Part shown: positions 24,769 to 33,103 of the stretch, piece after piece | Numbering within the stretch: the stretch's first letter is position 1 | Layout of the letters: the number at the start of each line of letters is the position of its first letter | NCBI GenBank assembly: GCA_965204695.1 | Contig: OZ242007.1 | Span: forward strand, 1,116,001-1,180,000 | DNA: 64,000 nt | Source of the DNA: JAHEKD01 sp965204695 | GTDB lineage: Bacteria > Pseudomonadota > Gammaproteobacteria > Arenicellales > JAHEKD01 | Direction: 5' to 3' | The notes under the pieces: model-generated | The model's input: only the letters and a program-made list of their open reading frames with translations | What the model was told of the DNA's origin: nothing | Database searches by the model: none | Program-made: the position numbers and the translations under genes

Positions 24769-25623
24769 GTGAAGAGAACAGTAATTCTATTAATTCTACT
24801 TGTATTAGCAGGGTGTAGCGCCAACGGCCTGGTGATACGTTATTTTTATGGTGAATTTGACGATAAGATTTATGACCAGATCACAGCTTATGCAACGTTC
24901 AACGAGGAGCAAAAAGACCAGATCAAGCAAGCTGTAGACGAATATAAAACCTGGCATCAAGAAAACGAATTACCAAGATATGCAACTTTCCTGAACCAGC
25001 TTTCGGCTCAATTAAATAGTGGCGAAATCACGCAGCAAACTGTTCTTGACTATTTTGAGCAGGCACGAAGTTTCGCAAAAACAGGATTCCAACACTCACC
25101 TTTATATAAACATCCCGAATTTTTCATCACATTGTCTGACAAACAGGTTGAAGAAATAGAGCAACATTTTGCACAGCAAGACGAAGAATTTAACGAATGG
25201 TATCAAGAACGTGAACAGGAAGGTGGTGATGAGGCGAGATTTAAGCGAATCGTAAAAAACACTAAACGAATTGCTGATATAAATCTAAGTCAGGCTCAAC
25301 AAAAAATCATACAAAATGGCCTTGAACAAATTAAAAGCGAGCCGTTAGAACGACATGGGATTTATAACCGCTGGCAGGCTGAGTTTGTCGAGATACTGAA
25401 GCAAAGAAATAATTCAGATTTTATCAATACGATAATTAATCATCTGGGCACTTACCAAGATCAAATTAAAATTGATAACCCCGAGCAATATGAAACCAAT
25501 CAAAAAATCGCTGCTGAAACACTCAGCAATGTATTGAACAGCCTAGATGAGAGACAAAAACAGTCATTGCTTAAAAGGCTAAACGAAACACAACAGACGA
25601 TAAATAAGCTTGCTGCCGGTTAA
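24769..25623 (+). CDS. DUF6279 family lipoprotein
   Basis: 284 residues from GTG 24769. The lipoprotein signal peptide ends LVLAGCSANG (Cys16). The mature protein is helical and Gln/Glu-rich with YATFNEEQKDQIKQAVDEY near the start, the pattern of the DUF6279 lipoproteins of Gammaproteobacteria, whose function is unknown. Its end overlaps the convergent AhpD-like gene by 4 bases. Confidence 0.75.
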   Translation: MKRTVILLILLVLAGCSANGLVIRYFYGEFDDKIYDQITAYATFNEEQKDQIKQAVDEYKTWHQENELPRYATFLNQLSAQLNSGEITQQTVLDYFEQARSFAKTGFQHSPLYKHPEFFITLSDKQVEEIEQHFAQQDEEFNEWYQEREQEGGDEARFKRIVKNTKRIADINLSQAQQKIIQNGLEQIKSEPLERHGIYNRWQAEFVEILKQRNNSDFINTIINHLGTYQDQIKIDNPEQYETNQKIAAETLSNVLNSLDERQKQSLLKRLNETQQTINKLAAG

Positions 25624-26030
25624 CTGGCTTTTTCCATATCAAAAACATCATCGACCGGAATGTTCAAACCATTTAGTAGATGATTTGTTCTTCCTGCAGT
25701 GGTAATGATTCGTAGCAATTCCGCGTGCTCTTCATCAGTCATTCCACGTGCCTTGGCTGCCGCTGTGTGGGAATGAATGCAGTACTCACAGGAATTGGCG
25801 ATAGACACTGCGACATAAATCATCTCTTTGGTTTTAAAGTCGATTAACGTTTCCTGGACCATCACATCACGAACACCTTGCCAAATTTCTTCTAATAGCG
25901 GCGGATCAAAAGCTAAATAACGCCAGAGGTTATTTATATAATCGGTACCACGAAGTTCTCTAATTTCGGCAAAGACTGCTTTAACTCGTGGATCAGACTC
26001 AGAATTCTCAGGTGCTTTTACAGTACTCAC
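25620..26030 (-). CDS. Carboxymuconolactone decarboxylase/AhpD-like protein
   Basis: 136 residues from GTG 26030. The core KEMIYVAVSIANSCEYCIHS has the CxxC-x-x-H motif of the AhpD-like alkylhydroperoxidase subgroup. That suggests a thiol-based peroxidase or reductase and not a true ring decarboxylase. It lies in its own unit 65 bases from the DUF1559 gene on the same strand. Confidence 0.85.
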   Translation of the reverse strand: MSTVKAPENSESDPRVKAVFAEIRELRGTDYINNLWRYLAFDPPLLEEIWQGVRDVMVQETLIDFKTKEMIYVAVSIANSCEYCIHSHTAAAKARGMTDEEHAELLRIITTAGRTNHLLNGLNIPVDDVFDMEKAS

Positions 26031-26095
26031 GGCTTATCTCCAGAAATTTCTTTCTGGCATTATCCACCTGAGATTTCGTTAGTGCAATGGTTACA

Positions 26096-27544
26096 TCAAG
26101 GAGCACCGCACTCAAACTGCTTTTGCCACTCGGTTTCATCTTTTATTGCTGGGTGCCCATACCACCAAACCGGAACCTGTACTTCAACCTCAGCAGAACC
26201 AGTGTTGCCGTTCGCATCGGTAAGATTGAGTTCGACTGTATAAACTCGGCCATTACCGTTACGGTATCGCGCCGCTTTCAATGCGATATATCGACAATCA
26301 GCAAAACTGTGGGCCAAATCTCTTCTAGGGTTAGGTCGCCTGGGCGCCTCATCACTGTCAACCGACACAATTTTCACGTCAGAAATTTTTAAACTTGAAT
26401 CTTCGTTATCTGAGACTGATTTGACCAGATCACGAACGCTAAAGATTCCATAGTAATACCAATATGGCAGCTTCAAAACCGACTTCTTCAACTCAATTAC
26501 TGGTGGCTCGTCATCAGTTGAAAGAATGTTAATAATTAAACTATCAAGAGCTTCATTACCGAATTCATCGACAACTTTCAAAGTGACTTCTACAGAAGTT
26601 GGTGCGGAAATCCCTGCTGAGTCAAACACCGGATTTGCACCGATAATTTCAAACAAGCCATCGCCATCGAAATCCCACTCGTATCTGATTCCAAAATCAG
26701 GCTCATTAATAAGCCTGTCAATTAACATACCATCTTGAGAATTAAATAGATTGGCCTGATTTGCTGTATCCTCAAGACAGGAAAATGCCCGAACACTGCC
26801 ATCCATATAAGCCATATTAACGGTATCAGACGAAGAGGAATCAAAACCTTGGGGATCACAAAAATCAGGTTGCTGCAAAACATCAATGTCCCCCGGTGCT
26901 GTCCAAGGTATATCGGTGCGGGTTATTTCTCCTACTATGAGTGTATTTGATGCACCATCAAGCGCATCCCTTAATCTAGTAACATCGGGAATATAAGCAA
27001 CACCATCGTCAATACCACTATTGAATGCAGTCACTGTGGAGCCATTATCCAGTGGTGAAAACACACCGGCTATTCGAGTATGAGTACTGTTTGAAGGCTC
27101 ACCGGCTGCCCGAAAAACAGCGGGCATTTGATCGAGCAAGGGCAGATTAACCGGATCATCCCAAGGTTTAAATCGATCAAACTGATCAAATAAATCCTGC
27201 TCTCCAATAAATGGCAGAATGCATACTCGCCAACTGAATAAAGGATCTGGGTTAGTTGCTGTCTGAATGCTCTGGAAATTGCAAAACGACGCGTTACTCT
27301 CGGAAAACAGCCCAGCAGCATAAGCTGGAAAATGTAAGAACGTATCATGGTAATTTAGCAAGCCCAGTGCAATTTCACGGAGCTTGTCTCGTTGCCCTAC
27401 TCCATTAGCATCCAGTTGTACCTGCTCACCAGAATTTATAGTGACATCATTTCCTGCATCAGCAACAGGTTGAGCAAAAGCAGAAAAAGTAAATATATAA
27501 ATCACCAGCCCAAAGAAAGCACTTCGCAGTGACCAACAAGCCAT
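26096..27544 (-). CDS. Secreted protein: DUF1559 domain nested within a PKD domain
   Basis: 482 residues from ATG 27544 (AGGGAG lies just ahead; an in-frame ATG 24 bases upstream has no site). It has a signal peptide 1-24. Residues 25-48 (PVADAGNDVTINSGEQVQLD) are the first strands of a PKD domain. Residues about 51-285 are a DUF1559 domain (RDKLREIALGLLNYHDTF, FSWRVCILPFIGEQ, PWDDPVN, GASNTLIVGE, MAYMDGSVRAF). Residues about 287-341 (RYEWDFDGDG..., VVDEFGN) are the second half of the PKD domain. The last 130 residues are Cys-containing and unassigned. DUF1559 is known chiefly from Planctomycetes, where it follows a pilin-like helix that is absent here. Extracellular or periplasmic; function unknown. 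Confidence 0.75.
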   Translation of the reverse strand: MACWSLRSAFFGLVIYIFTFSAFAQPVADAGNDVTINSGEQVQLDANGVGQRDKLREIALGLLNYHDTFLHFPAYAAGLFSESNASFCNFQSIQTATNPDPLFSWRVCILPFIGEQDLFDQFDRFKPWDDPVNLPLLDQMPAVFRAAGEPSNSTHTRIAGVFSPLDNGSTVTAFNSGIDDGVAYIPDVTRLRDALDGASNTLIVGEITRTDIPWTAPGDIDVLQQPDFCDPQGFDSSSSDTVNMAYMDGSVRAFSCLEDTANQANLFNSQDGMLIDRLINEPDFGIRYEWDFDGDGLFEIIGANPVFDSAGISAPTSVEVTLKVVDEFGNEALDSLIINILSTDDEPPVIELKKSVLKLPYWYYYGIFSVRDLVKSVSDNEDSSLKISDVKIVSVDSDEAPRRPNPRRDLAHSFADCRYIALKAARYRNGNGRVYTVELNLTDANGNTGSAEVEVQVPVWWYGHPAIKDETEWQKQFECGAP

Positions 27545-27654
27545 GACAAACTCCCTTGTTATGATCAACCTCTGTAATATTTAACCATAGTGCAAATTCG
27601 AGTCCAGATCAAGACTGAGCACATGGTTTCATTTAAGAGTGTTAGATGCTTAAG

Positions 27655-28497
27655 TTATTCTGGATATTTTTTGAATTGCGGCAAATTATCCGTGATCACA
27701 TACCAAATCGCCTTGTTTTCGACAAAGATATGATCATCAGGTTTAACACCCGGATCATCATCCAATGCACCCAGCGGAATCACAGCTATACCCCGATCAG
27801 GGTCTTTACGTGGCACACCTGATCCACAGGTTTGACAAAACGCATGGGTGAAAAATTTGGCTTCCGGTAATTTATAGAGCTTAATATTCGCCTCACCACT
27901 GACGAAAGTTACACCGTCGATTGATGTAAAACCGTTGGTCGTAAACGCCGCTGAGCGGGCTCGACGACAACGCGAACAATGACAGTTATGGATAAATTTG
28001 AATGGCTCTGTGATTTCAAACTGTACAGTGTTACACAGGCAACTTCCACGAACCACACCTTCAGTTTTTTCTGGTAGTGGTTTATCTAAACTAGCTTGCT
28101 GATTGTCTTCGGAAGGATATTCATCATGTTGAGGCAAATCATCAGTGATCTCAAACCAGGGTGCTTTTGAAGCCACAAAAATATGAGCATCAACATTTAG
28201 TCTTTCTTCATGCGAACCGGCCGGGACATAAACAGTCTCACCATCTTCACTAAAATCAGGAACAACAGAACCACAGTGCGCACAAAACGCCCTTTCTATA
28301 CTTGAGGAAGATACAAAAGTTTTTAACGTCTCCAAATCTCCTAGCCATTGAAAATCACTATGTGCTATATCGATGTAAGTCCCAAAAGCAGCACCGTGCG
28401 CTTTTCTACACATCGAACAATGACAGTGAGTTACAGTTCTAGGTGGAGCAGAAATTAACCACCTGATTTTTCCGCATAAACAACTTCCTTGGCTCAT
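27655..28497 (-). CDS. Tandem double GFA (CENP-V/formaldehyde-activating type) protein
   Basis: 280 residues from ATG 28497 (a TTG 9 bases earlier is less likely). It holds two GFA domains, about 1-130 and 145-280. Each has the zinc-binding Cys pattern: GSCLCGKIRW, HCHCSMCRKAHGAAF and FCAHCGS, then GSCLCNTVQF, NCHCSRCRRARSAAF and FCQTCGSGVP. GFA-fold proteins bind zinc and were proposed to act on S-hydroxymethylglutathione, but most have unproven function. An internal gene duplication is evident. Confidence 0.9.
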   Translation of the reverse strand: MSQGSCLCGKIRWLISAPPRTVTHCHCSMCRKAHGAAFGTYIDIAHSDFQWLGDLETLKTFVSSSSIERAFCAHCGSVVPDFSEDGETVYVPAGSHEERLNVDAHIFVASKAPWFEITDDLPQHDEYPSEDNQQASLDKPLPEKTEGVVRGSCLCNTVQFEITEPFKFIHNCHCSRCRRARSAAFTTNGFTSIDGVTFVSGEANIKLYKLPEAKFFTHAFCQTCGSGVPRKDPDRGIAVIPLGALDDDPGVKPDDHIFVENKAIWYVITDNLPQFKKYPE

Positions 28498-28802
28498 CTT
28501 TATCAATCTAACTTTATTAATAACGATAAGTTTACCTATTTATTTACAGCCATGTCACTAATAGATAATGACCAAATACACCTATTCTCAAACTAATTCT
28601 CATATGGACTACCTTTATCCTTAGTTTGTGTCAAAAGAAAACAATAATCATAGCCATTGAATCTGGTTATTTCGGAAAATCTATTAGCCACATTAGTTGC
28701 CATTTCATATACCAGTGATATGATTAAATACTTGCGGAGGGCTAATAATGGCAAAGATAATTAACCGATAATAATAATTAGCATATGTTCGAGTACTAAC
28801 AA
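28498..28802. other. AT-rich intergenic region between divergent genes
   Basis: 305 bases with no reading frame, rRNA/tRNA or strong hairpin. GCGGAGG at 28733-28739 precedes a short abortive frame, and the TIR gene start at 28803 has no clear ribosome site of its own. Expected to carry divergent promoters. Confidence 0.4.
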
Positions 28803-29510
28803 ATGAAAATATTCCTTTCGTATGCTAGTGAAGATCGCAAAATAGCTGAAGGGATTGAGCTAGCTCTTTCTGGTTCTGGATACACTGTTTTTTTTGATAA
28901 AACCAGTTTGCCTCCGGGAGGGGATTATCATTCCCGAATTGCCAAGGCGGTTTCTGATGCAGATTTGTTCATTTTTTTAATAAGTGAAGAGTCAATCTCT
29001 GCTGGCAGCTATGCGCTAACGGAACTTAAGTTTGCGCGCAAAAAATGGGCACATCCTAAAGGAAGAATTTTACCTGTTCGCTTGCGTGAGATTGACTGGG
29101 AAAAAATTCCAACTTATCTGAAATCAATAACAATTCTAAGTCCCGTTGGGAATGTTGCGGCTGAAACAAGAGCAAATGTAGTTGAGATGACTAAATTATT
29201 TGAGAAGCCAAATCTAACCAGTGATAACAAATTCGTAACTAAAGATGGTCTTGTCGGCAAGTACCCTAATTTTTTTAAGCCAATAAAAATAGTTACAATA
29301 TCACTTATTATACTTATCTCTGCTATCGGGTTATTAATCTATCAACAAAAAAGGACTTCTGTAACTGAACTTCCAAGCGGAGGAATTGTTGGCCCTGATG
29401 CAACATTCGCTGAGTCACCAACACTAAATACTGATTGTCAAGAAATCACAATGTTAGATTACTCAAAAGTCCCTCCAGTATCCAAAATTATTCAATATTG
29501 CGGGCCTTAA
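28803..29510 (+). CDS. TIR domain protein with one transmembrane segment
   Basis: 235 residues. The N-terminal TIR domain (1-140) starts MKIFLSYASEDRKIAEGIE, has FFDKTSLPPGGDY, and SAGSYALTEL with Glu74 at the position of the NADase catalytic glutamate. A TM helix follows (about 163-183, IVTISLIILISAIGLLIY), then a roughly 50-residue tail with two Cys. Bacterial TIR domains often cleave NAD+ in anti-phage systems, or act as signalling scaffolds. Membrane anchoring with the TIR domain in the cytoplasm is inferred. It is followed 18 bases later by a secreted DUF4019-like gene. No known defence partner (Thoeris ThsA, CBASS cyclase, Argonaute) is adjacent. Confidence 0.85.
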   Translation: MKIFLSYASEDRKIAEGIELALSGSGYTVFFDKTSLPPGGDYHSRIAKAVSDADLFIFLISEESISAGSYALTELKFARKKWAHPKGRILPVRLREIDWEKIPTYLKSITILSPVGNVAAETRANVVEMTKLFEKPNLTSDNKFVTKDGLVGKYPNFFKPIKIVTISLIILISAIGLLIYQQKRTSVTELPSGGIVGPDATFAESPTLNTDCQEITMLDYSKVPPVSKIIQYCGP

Positions 29511-29528
29511 ATAACCGGAGAAATATAA

Positions 29529-29957
29529 ATGTTTAAAGTATTATCAAAATCCATTTTAGTTTTCATACTCATAACCTATCAATACAGTATTTTTGCAGAT
29601 GACCAATCAGATGCAACAAATGCGGCACACAAGATTGTTAATTTACTCCAAAACAAACAATACGAAACTCTCTGGGATTCAAAGATGAGCGCATTTTTTA
29701 AATCTACTGTTACTAAAGATTCATTTCTTGCAAATATGACTCTGGGTAGGAGTCAACTTGGGGAGGCAGTTGAATCCAAATTTATTGATATGGCCTATTC
29801 ACAGACCGACCCCGCTACTGGAATAGAAGGAGAAATCTATGCATTCAATTTCCTTAATACATATTCTTTCACAAAAGCTTATGAACGAATCGTAGTAATA
29901 AAAGAAGATGATGGTGAGTTTAGATTGGCCGGATTATGGGGAGCACCAACTCAGTAA
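29529..29957 (+). CDS. Secreted DUF4019-like protein
   Basis: 142 residues with a signal peptide (ILVFILITYQYSIFA, cleavage near 23). The mature part, AAHKIVNLLQNKQYETLWDS, KSTVTKDSFLANM and GRSQLGEAVE, matches the DUF4019 pattern of small periplasmic proteins of unknown function. It is in the same direction as and 18 bases after the TIR gene, so likely co-transcribed. Confidence 0.65.
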   Translation: MFKVLSKSILVFILITYQYSIFADDQSDATNAAHKIVNLLQNKQYETLWDSKMSAFFKSTVTKDSFLANMTLGRSQLGEAVESKFIDMAYSQTDPATGIEGEIYAFNFLNTYSFTKAYERIVVIKEDDGEFRLAGLWGAPTQ

Positions 29958-30001
29958 TAGTCAGTTTAGCTCTAAATTAGTTACTCACATATCTATAATC
30001 A

Positions 30002-30655
30002 ATGCTAATGCTAACCATTTATTCAATTCCGTTATCCCTGTATTGTGCCAAGCTGCGAATATTACTTCGTCATAAAAACCTTGAATGGCAAGAGCAATTA
30101 CCACCTGGAGGATACGGCTCAGATGAATATAAACAAATTATCCCTTCCGGAAATTTACCCGCTTTAATAGATGGAGACTTAGTCTTGGCTGATTCCGAAG
30201 CGATTGCGGAATATTTAAATGAAAAGTATCCACACCCGTCTATGCTGCCTGAAAATATTGAATTACGTGCCAAAACTCGTGAGCGCTCTCGCTTTCACGA
30301 TACTCGACTGGAACCTGAAATTCGAAAACTTTTTCCATTTATAGATGAAACCAAACGTGACAATGAAATCATTAACAAACAATCTGAAGCAATTTCACAA
30401 CGTTTGCAGCAATTCTCTCGATCATTGGTAGACGATGGTTTAACAATTAATAATCAATTAACACTTAGTGATTGCGGTTTCCCGATAACTTTTGCCTGGA
30501 TCAAAGCTTTGACCCCTATATTCAATCTCAATATCAATTGGCCAGATCCAATTATTAAATATCAAAACAACGTGATTCGACATAAAGCTGTAAGTGATGA
30601 GTTAACTAGCTATCGACCGTGCTTGCAGCAATGGTTGGACTCGCAATCCAACTAG
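30002..30655 (+). CDS. Glutathione S-transferase family protein
   Basis: 217 residues. The thioredoxin-like N-terminal domain has YSIPLSLYCAKLRILLRHKN (active-site Ser region), the cis-Pro in GNLPALIDGD, and the ESDAI-like glutathione motif as DSEAIAEYL. A helical C-terminal domain follows. It probably conjugates or isomerises with glutathione; the substrate is unknown. Confidence 0.85.
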   Translation: MLMLTIYSIPLSLYCAKLRILLRHKNLEWQEQLPPGGYGSDEYKQIIPSGNLPALIDGDLVLADSEAIAEYLNEKYPHPSMLPENIELRAKTRERSRFHDTRLEPEIRKLFPFIDETKRDNEIINKQSEAISQRLQQFSRSLVDDGLTINNQLTLSDCGFPITFAWIKALTPIFNLNINWPDPIIKYQNNVIRHKAVSDELTSYRPCLQQWLDSQSN

Positions 30656-30747
30656 TTATTAATTGAAATTAAAGGTAAATCGCATCCATTGTTTTTCGAA
30701 CCTGTAATACAATTCTGTTTTAACACATACAGATCTAATCTAAATAA

Positions 30748-32112
30748 GTGAACGATATAAATGACTTAACTTGCTGCGGACCTGGTTATGCATCTCCGCA
30801 AGCAGCCATGCAGGCACCGCGAGAAAAACTTCTGTACACCATCGCAATTTATGTTGGCACAGGCATCCAAAAACCTGATTATTTAGCGACAATTGATGCT
30901 GACCCTGACAGCCCTACCTATTCTCAAGTCATCAGCCGTTGTGAAATGCCTGGTATCGGTGACGAATTACATCACATGGGCTGGAATGCGTGTTCCTCCT
31001 GCCATGATGATACATCGATGGAACGACGTTATTTAATCGTGCCTGGTGTTAGAAGTTCGAACCTGCACATCGTTGATTGTGCAACTGATCCGCGTAATCC
31101 GAAAATACACAAGATTATTTCCGGCGACGAAATCAAAAGTAAAACTGATTTGTCAGCACCACATACTGTTCATTGTCTTGGTTCAGAAATCATCATTTCC
31201 ATGCTAGGTGATGCTAAAGGTAACGCGCCTGGTGGTTTCCTCCATCTTAATAAAGATTTTGAAATTATCGGTCGTTGGGAAAATGATCTAGGCGGCATGA
31301 AGTTCAATTACGATTTCTGGTATCAACCTAGACATAACGTTATGGTGTCGAGTGAATGGGCCGCACCGAATACCTTTATGCCCGGCTTTGATCTGGAAGA
31401 AGTCGGAATGTTGAAGTATGGTCGTGAACTGCATTTTTGGGATTTCGAAAAAAAGAAAGTTGAAAACACCGTTTACCTGGGTGAAGATGGATTAGTGCCT
31501 CTGGAAGTAAGATTCCACCATGATCCGGATTCAACTCATGGTTTCGTCGGTGCAGCACTATCATCAAACATCATCCATTGGTATAAAAAGGATAAGGAAT
31601 GGATCGTCGAAAAAATCATTGATATTGAAAATGAAAAGCACCCTGAGTGGCCTATTCCCCTGCCCGGAATGATTACGGTCATTTTGATTTCCATGGATGA
31701 TCGTTTTTTATATTTTTGTAACTGGCTTCATGGTGATATCCGCCAATATGATATCAGTGACCCACACAATCCGGTATTAACCGGTCAAGTATGGATGGGT
31801 GGTTCGCTTAAAAAGGCACCTGTCGTAAATGGTGTCGAAATCGCCGGCGGACCACAAATGATTCAGTTGAGTCTGGATGGCAAGCGGCTTTATGTTACCA
31901 CCTCATTATTCTCAACTTGGGACAATCAATTTTATCCGGATATCCGTCACAAAGGCGGTGTGATGTTAATGGTGGATTGTGACACTGAAAATGGCGGTAT
32001 GAGTATTAATAAAGATTTTATCGTCGATTTTGGCAAAGAACCCAATGGTCCATCGCGTTGCCATGAAACTCGCTACCCAGGCGGCGATTGTACCTCCGAC
32101 ATTTGGTTATAA
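30748..32112 (+). CDS. Selenium-binding protein 56 family / methanethiol oxidase
   Basis: 454 residues from GTG 30748, closely colinear with animal SELENBP1. It has CCGPGYASPQAAM, PREKLLYTIAIY, the Cys pair CSSC (Cys82/Cys85), WYQPRHNVMVSSEWAAPN, FCNWLHGDIRQYDISDPHNP and the C-terminal HETRYPGGDCTSDIWL. The family includes copper-dependent methanethiol oxidase, which turns CH3SH into H2S, H2O2 and formaldehyde. Bacterial MtoX is periplasmic with a signal peptide. None is seen here, so this may be a cytoplasmic SELENBP1-like form. It heads a three-gene operon with a CoA-binding protein and a 2Fe-2S ferredoxin. Confidence 0.92.
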   Translation: MNDINDLTCCGPGYASPQAAMQAPREKLLYTIAIYVGTGIQKPDYLATIDADPDSPTYSQVISRCEMPGIGDELHHMGWNACSSCHDDTSMERRYLIVPGVRSSNLHIVDCATDPRNPKIHKIISGDEIKSKTDLSAPHTVHCLGSEIIISMLGDAKGNAPGGFLHLNKDFEIIGRWENDLGGMKFNYDFWYQPRHNVMVSSEWAAPNTFMPGFDLEEVGMLKYGRELHFWDFEKKKVENTVYLGEDGLVPLEVRFHHDPDSTHGFVGAALSSNIIHWYKKDKEWIVEKIIDIENEKHPEWPIPLPGMITVILISMDDRFLYFCNWLHGDIRQYDISDPHNPVLTGQVWMGGSLKKAPVVNGVEIAGGPQMIQLSLDGKRLYVTTSLFSTWDNQFYPDIRHKGGVMLMVDCDTENGGMSINKDFIVDFGKEPNGPSRCHETRYPGGDCTSDIWL

Positions 32113-32123
32113 AGAGATAAACA

Positions 32124-32573
32124 ATGGATCATCAACAACCCTATCCAGCAGAATATCTAGCCGATATTCTTAAAGAAGTAAAAACAATTGCAATGGTTGG
32201 CGCCAGCCCTGATCCAACCAAATTCAGCTATGGTGTGCTTCGTGTTCTGCATGAGCAAGGCTATAACATGTTGCCGGTTAACCCTAAAGAAGCCGGAAAT
32301 GAAATCCGCGGCCTGAAGGTCTATAAAAGCTTGTCAGCAATCGATCAACCTGTCGACATGGTCGAGGTATTTCGCGCCTCCGAAGCATTGCCGGGCATTG
32401 CCCAGGAAGCTGTTGATATCGGAGCAAAAGTACTGTGGGCACAAATAGGCGTTTATAATGAAGAGGCGGCAATACTGGCTGAAGAGGCTGGATTACGAGT
32501 TGTCATGAATCGTTGTCCCAAAATTGAACTATTCCGCCCGTTCTGGAAACCGAAACTTAACCAAACCATATAA
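32124..32573 (+). CDS. CoA-binding domain protein (YccU type)
   Basis: 149 residues with a Rossmann-like CoA_binding domain: MVGASPDPTKFSYGVLRVLHEQGY, PVNPKE, VDMVEVFRASEALP, LWAQIGVYNEEAA and the conserved end VMNRCPKIELFRP. Such proteins bind CoA; the role is unknown. It lies 11 bases after the selenium-binding protein gene. Confidence 0.88.
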   Translation: MDHQQPYPAEYLADILKEVKTIAMVGASPDPTKFSYGVLRVLHEQGYNMLPVNPKEAGNEIRGLKVYKSLSAIDQPVDMVEVFRASEALPGIAQEAVDIGAKVLWAQIGVYNEEAAILAEEAGLRVVMNRCPKIELFRPFWKPKLNQTI

Positions 32574-32594
32574 CAATCGATATTTTTAGTTCTA

Positions 32595-32918
32595 GTGGAC
32601 TTAGACCAAACTTTCAAAGTAGAGCTTAAAAATAGCGGCGTAACCATAAACGTGGGTGCCGATGAACCGATTTACAATGCTGCACTCAAAGTGGGCATAC
32701 AACTACCTATCGGCTGCGAATACGGCGGTTGTATCACTTGTGCAGCAAAATTGATTTCCGGTAAAGTGCGTCAACCCGGCGCCACAGCTATCAATAGACG
32801 ACAATCCCAGGCTGGATATATATTACTCTGTGTTGCCCGCCCAAAAACTGATTGCGTCATTGAAGACGGCGTTGAATCGCATGATCAGCTCTACCAGAAC
32901 CCGTTTGCATCAGGTTAA
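32595..32918 (+). CDS. 2Fe-2S ferredoxin
   Basis: 107 residues from GTG 32595. It is a plant-type ferredoxin fold with cluster ligands in GCEYGGCITCAAK (C-x4-C-x2-C) and a distal Cys in LLCVARP. It transfers electrons to an unidentified partner. It is the third gene of the apparent operon begun by the SELENBP1-like protein, 21 bases after the CoA-binding protein, so it may serve sulfur-compound oxidation. A small inverted repeat AATTCGAG/CTCGAATT (32935-32942, 32957-32964) follows and may end the transcript. Confidence 0.9.
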   Translation: MDLDQTFKVELKNSGVTINVGADEPIYNAALKVGIQLPIGCEYGGCITCAAKLISGKVRQPGATAINRRQSQAGYILLCVARPKTDCVIEDGVESHDQLYQNPFASG

Positions 32919-33103
32919 TTTATACATATCACTTAATTCGAGTCTGGACCCCAATTCTCGAATTTGATTATTATTTAATTCTTCTGCCCATTCTTATGTA
33001 ATAAGACAATAAGATCTTGGAAAACTAATGTAGATTATCTAAACTACAACAGATAATCATTAAATTATAAAAACTTAAATTTATAGCTTTTCGAGGGTTT
33101 CTT

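Noticed and set aside
32935..32964. Inverted repeat AATTCGAG/CTCGAATT as an intrinsic terminator
   Set aside because: The stem is AT-rich, the loop is 14 bases and there is no U-run; mentioned only with the ferredoxin gene.
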